From IMG/VR virus record IMGVR_UViG_3300030450_003597, positions 1 to 52,299 of that record: 52,299 bases of DNA; one strand, written 5' to 3'. The stretch is from a virus. This document shows, in pieces, positions 22,162 to 33,400 of the stretch; the stretch's first letter is position 1; the number at the start of each line of letters is the position of its first letter. The notes under the pieces were generated by a model. That model was given only the letters and a program-made list of their open reading frames with translations, had not been told where the DNA came from and searched no databases. Made by a program: the position numbers and the translations under genes.

Positions 22162-23151
22162 TTACTTCATTTCTTGAATAGTCTTTGCTACATCATGTAA
22201 ATCTTTAGCCGACCAAGCTGCCATTGCTGCAGTTAAAGCTCCACCAGTAGCTAATCCAGCAGCTCCTAATCCAATCTTAGCTAATGTCCTAGCTGCAACC
22301 TTCCACCCTAAATTTTTAGCAACATATGCTGATACTCTTGCAGCTCCATGTTTCTCTATTTTACTTAATACAGTATTATATAAACCGCTAACAGCTTGTC
22401 CTGCTGCTTTACTTTTATTCATAAGAGATGAGGCTGTTTGTTTTTTAGCTTCTTTACCAGTAAAGAATTTTTTAGCTTTTCCTAATGCATCAATACTTTT
22501 TAAACCTCTATAGGCTCCATATCCTAAACCAGCTTTTAAAGCTGTTCCACCTATGTTTTCAGGCTCTACCATACCTCTAATTCCTTCACCTATTCCTTTA
22601 AAAGTTCTTCCCCATGATTCACCTAAGGTATCTCTTGGAATTAAATAATTAATTGTCGGATTAGGCATTCCTTGTTCATCTTGCATAGGAACTTTTGATA
22701 TTAAAAGTTTTCTAAGGTTAGGTTTATTATCTAATAAAGAAGACATCTCTCTATCAGATTTCTTGTAAAATTTCTTATAAATATCTAATTTTGAATTTAA
22801 ATCTAAAGCAAGAGCACTCTTATATTTATCATATTCAGCTCTAAATAAAGCAGGATTTAATAACCCTCTTTTTTCTGCATGCCTTCTCATTCTAGGACTT
22901 AAGCTTTGAGACCATTTTAAATAAGCATCATCAGCACTTAATGCATCTACATCACCCATAGATTCTATATTCTCTTCAGCATATTGACCAAATATATCTT
23001 CAAATGTTCCTGCCCATAATCTCTTGAGTTTGTCATCTTTATTAGGAACTAAGGAAGCTAAAGCTGAACCTACTTGTTCACCAAATCGAGCTTGGTCTGA
23101 ACCTCCATATGATTTTGCGTATTGTGCTATTAAATTGGGGTTAATTGCCAT
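22162..23151 (-). CDS. Internal virion / DNA-ejection protein (329 aa)
   Basis: The N-terminal half is helical and charged. The C terminus (about 275-320) is a Gly/Ala-rich hydrophobic stretch (IGLGAAGLATGGALTAAMAA) capable of crossing a membrane. Together with its place between a Gln/Met-rich internal protein gene and the giant polyprotein, this matches the ejection proteins of P22- and T7-like phages, which leave the capsid ahead of DNA and form a conduit. AAAGGAGAAAA precedes the ATG. The specific family is not recognised by sequence. Confidence 0.55.
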   Translation of the reverse strand: MAINPNLIAQYAKSYGGSDQARFGEQVGSALASLVPNKDDKLKRLWAGTFEDIFGQYAEENIESMGDVDALSADDAYLKWSQSLSPRMRRHAEKRGLLNPALFRAEYDKYKSALALDLNSKLDIYKKFYKKSDREMSSLLDNKPNLRKLLISKVPMQDEQGMPNPTINYLIPRDTLGESWGRTFKGIGEGIRGMVEPENIGGTALKAGLGYGAYRGLKSIDALGKAKKFFTGKEAKKQTASSLMNKSKAAGQAVSGLYNTVLSKIEKHGAARVSAYVAKNLGWKVAARTLAKIGLGAAGLATGGALTAAMAAWSAKDLHDVAKTIQEMK

Positions 23152-23165
23152 TTTTCTCCTTTTTC

Positions 23166-23795
23166 TTATCCACCTGGAAGAAAGCTTCCCAAAAGCCCTT
23201 GTCCAAATGCTTGGTTAGAAGCTCTTCTTGCATTAGCAGCATTAATATTTCCTATATACATATTAGCTTGATTCTCATCTAAACCTTGTTGCATACCTAT
23301 TAATCCTGATTGTAAACCAGCTACTCCTTGCATGCTTCTTGCATGTCCTAATCCTTGACCCATAAGTCCAATACCTTGCTGAGTAGCTCCTTGCATTTGA
23401 GCTAAAGCTGATTGTAATAAGCTTGAACCTATACCGCCCATAGCTTGATTTTGAGCCATTCTTGATTGCATCATAGCTTGTCCAGGAGAAACTCCTGACA
23501 TTGCACCCATTTTCATCATAGAACTACCTATTTGAGCACCTTGGTCTGAAGCTTGTCTAGTAGCTATATTTTTTAATAAACCTCTCATTCCAACATTACG
23601 GTCGGAATAAATATCCATAAATTCTCTACCGAGACCTAATTGTTCATCGGCTTGACCCATACCCGATTCCATCATGCTAGCTAAATTACTAGCTTGATTA
23701 GTAATCATATTTTGAGTAGGCTGCATATATTCTTTAATTTTCTGCACGCTTACTTTCTTTCTTTTACCAAATAATTTATCAGATAACCAACCCAT
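23166..23795 (-). CDS. Internal virion protein, gp14/gp7-like (209 aa)
   Basis: The product begins MGWLSDKLFGKRKK and then becomes a long Ala/Gln/Met/Gly-rich helical protein (GAMSGVSPGQAMMQSRMAQN) ending in FGQGLLGSFLPGG. This composition and the N-terminal amphipathic motif are typical of small ejection proteins such as T7 gp14 and P22 gp7, which insert into the outer membrane. It is the first of three consecutive ejection-type genes, with the polymerase polyprotein last. Confidence 0.6.
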   Translation of the reverse strand: MGWLSDKLFGKRKKVSVQKIKEYMQPTQNMITNQASNLASMMESGMGQADEQLGLGREFMDIYSDRNVGMRGLLKNIATRQASDQGAQIGSSMMKMGAMSGVSPGQAMMQSRMAQNQAMGGIGSSLLQSALAQMQGATQQGIGLMGQGLGHARSMQGVAGLQSGLIGMQQGLDENQANMYIGNINAANARRASNQAFGQGLLGSFLPGG

Positions 23796-23856
23796 TAAAT
23801 CTCCTTAGATTTCATCATTATAATATACACTTATTTACTATTATCATCAAAGTACT

Positions 23857-24483
23857 TTATAGATTAACTCCTATTTTCCATGCAAATACTCTTAAATGCC
23901 CAGAAGTTTCTTTTGTCATTGCAGTTCCAGTAGCAGAATGAGTATTGTCATGTATTAATATATGCGGGTCAGCAAATCCTATACTCATATAGCTGTTTTG
24001 CATAAATACTGACATTCCAGTATCGGTATTTGTAGGAGTATTATATAATTCAGCTATTCCTATGTGATTAAGTGAAAATATATCACCTGTATTGCCCGCT
24101 GCATCTCCAGTACTTATTTTTACTCCCGTTCCATTTGCTTTGAAATAGAAATGGGTTAATAGAAGCTTACTATTTAAACCATGGTGAAATTTATACCTAT
24201 TATTAGCTGAAACTGCTGTCCATCCACTATCATAATGAGGTGAAATAACAGGATTTTCCCATCCTTTGTTTGTTCTAACTCTCATTTTATAAGAATTATC
24301 TACTTGTCTTTCTACACTTAAGTCACCACTTTTTCCTTTTGTTTCTGGAATCTCTAATTCAGCAGGATTATTAACAGCATCTTTTAATAGATTTAATTTA
24401 TTTTCAATATCTTGTAGGCTTTTTTGAACTCCATTAAAGTCTTTAATTTTAGTTAATATTTTAATCTTATCAATTGAAAACAT
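23857..24483 (-). CDS. Small tail-fibre-like protein (208 aa)
   Basis: The first 40 residues form a coiled helix (KSLQDIENKLNLLKDA). The rest is beta-rich with 'SGWTAVSANNRYKFHHGL', a phrase style common in phage tail-fibre or receptor-binding domains. It overlaps the stop of the giant tail gene by 3 bases, suggesting coupled synthesis and a common structure. Length suggests a short trimeric fibre or spike. The family is not identified. Confidence 0.5.
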   Translation of the reverse strand: MFSIDKIKILTKIKDFNGVQKSLQDIENKLNLLKDAVNNPAELEIPETKGKSGDLSVERQVDNSYKMRVRTNKGWENPVISPHYDSGWTAVSANNRYKFHHGLNSKLLLTHFYFKANGTGVKISTGDAAGNTGDIFSLNHIGIAELYNTPTNTDTGMSVFMQNSYMSIGFADPHILIHDNTHSATGTAMTKETSGHLRVFAWKIGVNL

Positions 24484-27400
24484 TATTTTGTAGATTTTCT
24501 TCTATATAAAATACCAATTGAATCTAACTCTTTATCCATATTCTCTAATTTAAATTGAAGCCATCTACCTTTTTTATTTGAACTACTTATTTTATATTGA
24601 GAATCATTTGTTGATGTAGAACTATATGTTGTATCGGAATTTGATATATTGCCAGTACTTGTTACTAATAGAAGTTTATTTTGACTATTTGTATTGCTAC
24701 CATCAAGATTTACATTTTCTTTAATTCCATTTAATTTAATCTTATTAAATACTTTGACAATAGAATCTTCACCAACTGTTATCTTTTTACTTACCCATGT
24801 ATAATCTCTATAATCAATTCCGCCTTTATATTCATATATAAAGTCACCTATCGGAATACAAACCTCACCTGCAGTTCCTAAGAATGGTTTACCTACATTA
24901 GAATCTTCGCATAAATCCCATAAATCCCATCTTGATTGAGGTATATTATAAGACCAAACAAAGTACTTTACTGTACTTGCATTGTTTGTTCCCTCTTTAT
25001 GATTTATTTTAAATACAACCAATACGCTAGAAGTAGAAGAGTCTAATATTAAAGAAGGGGGAGTAAAATTTGGTTGATTAACTATATTTTTCCATGAAGC
25101 ATCTACAATATTATCATCTCCTCCTAATAATGAATAAAAATCTGTATCAACTTCTCCACTTTCAGATATAGGTTCGGATATTTTTCTAGGAATAGTACCA
25201 TCATGTAAATATATACCAGTTATATCAACAAAAAACATACCATACTCAGTAACAAGAACACTATATTTGTCTATACAACCTATGCCTTCAAAAATATCTT
25301 CTATTACTAGTGTTTCTTGATTTATTCTATAAATATTAGTACTATCAAAGGCATATAATCTTCCATTAAAGTTAGCTAAGGCAGTCGGTTTAGATTTTAA
25401 TAATATAAAATCATTAACCCAATCAAATAAACTAAACATACCAGGTCTAGACCTGAATAACATATTTGAAGCATTTAATACTTTCTGATGAGAACAATCT
25501 CCTACTATTAAATAACCATCAATTTCAGTTGATATTCCATACTTCATATCAACAGTTTCTAAAATTTCAGACATACCTGTTCTTGATTCATATGTAGCTC
25601 CTAATTTTCCAGTATCTACTATAAGATTGCTCCATACTCCTTCTTCTGATTGACTCCATCCAGTTGCAGTACTAACCTCTTTGACTAATCTAAAGAAATC
25701 AGTAACTCCATTTCTTCTATAAATACAAACATGAGTTAATCTCCTGCTGTAATTCTTTATAGCCAATGTAATATTATAACTCCCTACTGCAGAGTTAGGC
25801 GAATCACTATATAATGTTGAAGATAAAGGACCCTCTTGATAGCCATCATATATAAAAGATATTTTATATTCATATCTAACATCTGTTTCAAAAGTATTAC
25901 CACTTCCTTCTGATGTACTCATACTTCCAGGATTTATTATAATATTATTAAAAGCTGCTGTCATAAACATATCTTCAAATACAGCAGAACTAGAATCATT
26001 TCTAAGTAAATTGAATTCAGAAGCTCCTCTATCCCAAGAATTCCAATTATCTCTTATTTTTGTTATCCTAGATTCTGAGCCATTACCACTTTCAATTAAA
26101 AACATCTCCCAATAATTTGTATAAGCTCTACCTTGTAATACCTCTTCATCTTTATGAGCAACATCAAAAGCATTTGCCCCAGAGGTTGCAATGTCTTTTG
26201 TATTAAAAGTTCCACTTATTTTAACATCCTGTACAGATACATTATCAATATTCCAAGTTATTGTCCCATTATGAGTAGATGAAATAATCAAAGCAGCATC
26301 TGAGCTTGCAACTACTTCCTTACTATAATAAGTTTTAGTAGTAGTGATAGAAAATGTATCAGAAGCAGTTCCGCCTATTCCCATGCTAACATTTGTTAAT
26401 GTTCCACTATCAGTCCAAAGTTCGGCAGTAATTCTATAAGTTCTTGCTGAAACTGCTCTTAAGCTACCTGTTCCAAGAGTCGCTCCTTGAGGGTCAGTAT
26501 CTGCAAGATTTGTTATTACTAAATTCGCAGGACTTCCATCATCACTAAATGTAGGAGCTGAACCATCTGGAGAATACTCTGTCCAATTAGAAGCAGAGGC
26601 AAAAGTTCTATCATTTTCATTTTCAATCATCTCAGATTTAAATGTTACAGTATCTCCATCAGATAACTTATGAGCCGTAGAAGAGAGCCTTAAATCATCA
26701 CTATCATTAGCTGTGACTGAGACTGCATATTCTCTTAATTTTCTCATATTAAATCCACCAAACATTGTTCTATACACAGCTCCACTAAAGTTGAGGGCAA
26801 TAGGATTTTGAACTGAAGATATATTATTAATAATTGGTATTGCATACCAATAAGCATCTGTTATTGCAGTTGTTGTAGATACTGTAAATTCACAAGAACC
26901 TGTGACTGTCACTGTATATCCAGTAGGATTTGGAATTCCAACCTTTCTAATCCAAACTTTATCTCCAGTAGTTAAACCATGCTGATAAGTGCATGTAACT
27001 ACGCCACTTCCAGAAACACTACATTTATTTCCTTCTGTTTCAGGTAGTTCTAAATAAGAGCTAGAAGAACCTATATTATCAGATATACTATATGTCCATT
27101 CTCTTTTCATTGGAAGTTTAGCTATAGGGTCTCCTATATAAGCATTATTAGGAGGATAATTATTATAATTTACTAGACCAGTAGTTGAATTTGTAAATTC
27201 AAATGGAATAGTTTGCTGCTTAGCTAGTCTTACAGGAGCAGTGCAAGCTTGCCATGGAGTCCATATATAATAATAGTCATTAATAGAAGGATTATGTCCA
27301 AATGGATAATGGACCATTACATATATAGCATCACTAGTAGCAGAGCTTCCTTGAGATTTACTATCAACAATTTGTCTTGTTTGAATGCATCCTGTTTCTT

Positions 27401-30400
27401 TATCTAATATTGAAATCATTAGACCACTAAAAGCTCCTCTGTCTCTCCATTGAGATGAAGTAGCCCAATAATTATGCAAAGTGTCCCGAGCATAATTACC
27501 CGAATTGCCATGATATATGCTTCCAGTAGTACCGTCTAATTTTATATAAGGTTGTAAATTTGCAGCAGGATAATCGGCATCTGCAGTTGTGATATACGGT
27601 TCTATAGCTGTTAATCTTCCTACTAACATAGGTTTGTTATAATTGCCGAATAAATGTTTATAATAGTTTGTTCCCTGCCCATTGTCTACAACATTATTTG
27701 AAAGACTTCCTTCTAAATAACTACCAGCATATAAATTATAATTAATAGATTCGTCTACTATCGTAGGTGTATCAGCACCATTAAAATCACTATTAATCTG
27801 CCATATAGATTCTACCATAGTAGAACTTGGATATAATAAATTTAAATCTATGCTATAAAAATTTACACCTTTTTTATGACCTGGTATATCCTCTGTTTGG
27901 GCATCATTTAAAAGATGGCTCATATATATTCTGCTAGAAAATTGATTATTATTTTCATTATTATTAATACTAGAAGAAAGATTTGAACCTTGTTTTTTGT
28001 GATATATATTATCAGGAAAAGATGGAGCATCTACACAAATATTCATATAATTTATATGTTTTAAATTATCATTATTATCAAAGTTAAATATAGTACCGTA
28101 GCTATCAGATGAGTGAGTACTAGTATTCTCAACAGGTCTAAGCATAACTCCAGATTTATAATTCAAAGATTCTATTTTAGAGATAATACCTGGAGCGAAT
28201 CCTCTTCCATCAGGCTGTCCCGATGTTTTAGTTCCAAAAGCTCCAGTAACACCAAATCTTGTTGGAACAGTATAAAAAGTCTTTCCAAGGCTTGCCATAT
28301 TTCTAAACTCTTTCTTAGTTCCTCCAGAGTGTGTCTCAACTAAATCATTAAATGACTTTAAATAACCTCTTTCACCACTATTCCATTCATAATCTCCTTC
28401 ATCATCATCCCAAGCAGGTTGAAATAGATTATTAAAAGGTATTCTATTCATTTTTTCTTCAGGATAAAAAGCTCTATGAAAAGCTGGAAATTTAGAAATA
28501 CAACCTGTATTATAGACATTATTAACCATATTTACATGAGTTTGATAATCATATCCTAAAGCAGGTGTCATTGGATAAATCTTAGCATTATTTATACTAG
28601 AATTATGAGCTACTGGAACAAAGAATTCATCATCATCATGTATACTAGAAATATAAGTTGCACCGTAATTTGTAGCACCATAATCTGGGTCATCTGCAAT
28701 AAAAATAGGGTCTCCAGCTTGCAATGTAGCAGTCGAATTTCCACTAGCTAATTGTACTTTTGTATACTGTCCAGATGCAACTGAACCACTAGCATGAGCT
28801 GTTAATTGAGGAGGCATTTCATAGTCACCAAAGTGAGCATCAGGACAAGTAGCTAAATATATTTTAGTTTTATTATGGTTGAAATATGGAGTATCTACAT
28901 TTTTAGGAGACATTTTTAAATAATCAACAGCATTTGAATCGTTTATATCTGATATTCCATTTTCAGGTAGAGATGAATGAAAATACTGTTTTCCATAGCA
29001 TGCCATCTTACCATTATGAGCAATCCATGATGATTCATCCCAATTATCTTCTTTGTTGATTAAGAGTATTCCAACAACATGTCCACATACTCTTCTATGA
29101 TATTCTCCATAAGGTCCCATATGCCTATCATTCATCTCTGTGGTCAATGAAGTTGTACTTGGAACTACAAGCCCAGTTCCATCTATTAAACCATCTCTAT
29201 CATTGTCACCCATTTGGAACAATCCAAATCTAGGCTGTCTAAATTTTATCTTTGATTGAAATCCAACATTGTAACCAAAATTTATATAACTTGTATACCT
29301 AGGGTCAGATGTATCCATGTTTGCTATATAATAATCATTATTACTAGTCATATCATCAGTAAGCGCATGTAGCCCTAAAGTATTATAATAATTTGGGAAT
29401 ATTTCAGAATCATGTCCACCATTAAATCCTCCTTTTTGAAAATGTGGTGGACTATTTAAATAAAAATATTCGGTCATAGGTCTTATTGCGCTTAAAGTCA
29501 TTCCCCAACCACTTGGGTTAAGGGTAGCATTTAATACATCAAAAGCACCTGAAGAAAAATTATTATCTACCATTGAGAAATCGGTAGCATTATCTCCATA
29601 CGACCATCCTGTATCTGCCATATGTTGAGTAAATTGAGTGCCTCTATATACAAATAAATCTCCCCATACTTGAGGTCCTCCAATAAAATAACTAGTGCCA
29701 AAAGTAGTTACATCTCCAGCATCACTATTAACGCTCCATTCCATGTTATTATAAGCTACACCATGGTGTTTTACATGGTAATGTACAAAATATTTATCAC
29801 CAGGAAAGTCAAACATATAAGCGGCCTGATTATCACTACCAGTCGACCAAGAACTTGAAGCTGCATTGTTAGCACCATCAAAAAACTTAGTAGAAGGACT
29901 TCTATCTCCTAGATTAAAAGTATCATTATAGTTATCTGCCATAATTGCTTCAGGAGTTCTTCCGCAAAATACAAAAGGCTGATTTTGACTATAACCTCCA
30001 ATATCATTTGCTTGAACCCATAATCTTGTATCAAAATGGTCAGGCTCATTAGTAACATTAGTAGTAACCTCATGTACATATTTTTCATTAGGAGCTTTAG
30101 TTTCTAAAATATCACTTAGTTCATTATATCCTTCATTTGTAGCACTTCCAAATTTAATAATAGGAGTACTCTGACTAGCAACACTATCAAATACTGCTGT
30201 ACTAGAGCCTATATCACCATTTGTTCCATCATTAGACCATTTAAAACTTCTAAATTGCAGTTTTAATACACCTTTTTTAGAAATTTGTCCTGCTGACCAA
30301 GCTTCAGCTGACCTCATTATATCATAAATATGGACTTCTGGTACTCCATCACTATTATCGTAAAATGTAGGAAGAATATATACACGACCACCATTAAGCG

Positions 30401-33400
30401 CAGCTGTACTAGCGCTTTCTTCTTTTGCATAACAAGTTGCTATAGAATTAATAGGAAAATTAAGACTTAAACTTCTTTCTATTTTTCCTGCAAAGTAAAC
30501 CTCATCTAAATTGGTTACATCAGTTTTAATCCTATCTTCTGGCCATATTCTATATATATAAGGCTCTCCTACCTCTATTCCATAGTAATAATAAGGTCTA
30601 TAACATATTTTTCCAGTATTCTCATCTCTAGCACCATCTGATTGCATAAAGCTAGTATTATCTGGGTCTGGGTCCTTAGTATTATATCTTTTACATATAA
30701 AAGCATCACCATCACTATCAGGGTCATTATTTGTAACTACCCATATTCCAGAACCAGTCCACTCATTAGAGGCATCTCCATATTCTCTAATAATTAAATT
30801 ATCTCCTAAACTGACTCTATGACTAGCATGTGTTATTTTTAAAGTTTTATCACCATTATCCCAAGCAGCAGGTAAATATTCAAATTCTCCTGCAGTACAT
30901 ATTTTAGAAATATTTGTAATATTAGAACTTCCTGATGTACCTCCATAATTAGTAAGGGTAGATACAGAATTATCATCTTGATATAATTGGTTATTAAAAG
31001 ATTCACCAAACACTTTATGATTTAAATATCCTAACCATTGAGGACGAGAATCTTCTATAGTACTTCCAAATCCCATATGTAAAGCTCTATTTTTAGATAC
31101 CACAGAAGGACCTGAAGATGAGCTTATATTCAAAGCAGAAATAGGAGAATATATAATATTAGTTGAAGGAGTTTGCAATGTTGAAGAAGCTGAAAATCCT
31201 TCAATAACAGAAAATGTACCTCCATTAAAACCTATAGAGACTAAATCTTTTCTTCCTGAATTATTTATATAATTTGATACTAAATATGAATCTCCAGTAT
31301 AAGTGTTAGCTTTATAAACTGAAGTAACTTCGGATAAATCTAGTAAATCAATATCTATATACGATTGAATTCCTCCTCCATTATGCTTTCCTCTAGATGC
31401 AAATTCAATTGTTAAATCTGATTCTATCTCTACATTCCTCGGTATACTAAAATGAAAGGTAAAATTTCTCCATGTATCTATAAGCGTATCACCTAAAGAG
31501 CTATATATTTCATTAAGATTTATCCATCTTTGCTCTTGTGATATATTTTTAGAGGAATAAGTATCAATAAACCCTGAATTTCTATTATTATTAGACGCCA
31601 TCCATTGACCACTTTTATTTATATACCCACCATTAATTTTCAATGAAAAGTCTAAAGATGCATAATCATTAGTAGCATCATTATCTCTTGCAAAAAAAGA
31701 TAATTTATATTGGCCACCTGCTTTAAGCCTAGATTTAGAAATATCCTGAGAGATTAAATGATTCTTACATTTATAAGGTTGAGAAACAGAATGACTAATT
31801 GCAGTAGTGCCAAAATATCCTCTTAAAACAGTAGCAATATTACCTGATACAAAATCTACTTTCATATATTCTGTGCTACCATCTAATGTACTAGCTTCAA
31901 ATGCTATAATATCACCTCTTGATAACAAGGTGTCTACTTCTGAAGCAAATTGAAGCTTAGTATCAGTTGCAGATAAAGAAATTACTATTGGAACTCTTAT
32001 TCTAACATATTCAGATTCTATTCTAATAAATGAATCATTGTCATTATCATCTCCACCAAAAGGATAATATGCTGTCTCTGCAGCAGCTGTTTCTCCAAAA
32101 GTATAATTAGCAGCATCCCATACTCCGCCACTTGTTTGTATAGATACTTTAGTAGTTACGTCATTATCATAAACATTATCAATAGTAGATGCTTCTCCTT
32201 CTACACCATATGATTTATGAAGCCAATCATTACATTTATAAATAGCAGATGCTCCAGGAGTTATAGTTCCATCTGATACTACATGATGAAAAGTATGGTT
32301 TTTAATTAAATTAGCTTCTATATATACTCTATCAGTAGATTCTGTATCTTGAGTAGGAGCTTCATCAACAGTAAATACAACTGGATTTGTTGTCTTTTTT
32401 AATATTTTAAAACTATTTCCATTATTTGCCGATGTACCAGATTGATATATAGTAATTGTATCACCTTCATTAAATAAAACATCTCCACTCCCAACAGCAT
32501 TACTACTTCCAAGTGTTATTGTTTTATTTGTAGCATCATAAACAACGGCCTTATTACTATCAGCTGATTCTATTTTTCCACATTTTTCTCTACCAGCTTC
32601 ATTTGATGTTTTAGTCAAAAATGAAGCATTAGTATTTACATTATTCCCAGAATGACCACTCCAATCATATAATTTGCATGTAGCCATAGTAGTTGGGAAT
32701 TGATTTGCTGCAGTTTGAGTTCCATTTGTGACTCTATTAGCATAAATATAATATTCATTAGATGTGCTTAATGTTGGAAAAGACTGAGTACCAAAACAAT
32801 TTCTCTTAACTGTCATATTAGTATCAGATAAAGTTAAAACCCTCATTATTTCAAACTCATCTCTTCCTGTAAAAGTATCATTTGTTTGAACAAACGATAT
32901 ATAGTCACCTACATTTAAAACTCCATTATTTAATGGTTGAATTTTATAAGTTAAGGTTAATAATCCAGTTGTTCGAGTTATACTTATTCTAGTCCCATGT
33001 CCATTAGTAGCATTCTCAATTGCTGTCTTTATTTCAGTAGCTATCCCAGCAACAGTAGTCTCTCCATGTAACTGAATTAAAGTATTTCCACCAGAAGTTA
33101 AAGCTCCACTTGTATGAGTTCCACTAGCTCCCTCATTGTTATCTTTTCCAAATTCATATTGAATATTTTTCCCATCTGGAGTTCTAAAACTCATTAATTT
33201 TCCATCAAAGTCAGCTAAAGTAGTTCCAGCTACATTTATCGTAGCAACACCATCATCAAAACCACTTACAGTAAGTTCAGAATCGGCTAAATTTTCAGCT
33301 ATAGTATTAGTTTTAGTATAAAAAGAAATACTACTATCGGTTGCACTGAATGCTGCAGATGGAATAAAAGTATAAGAATCTGTTGTTACACCAAAAAGCT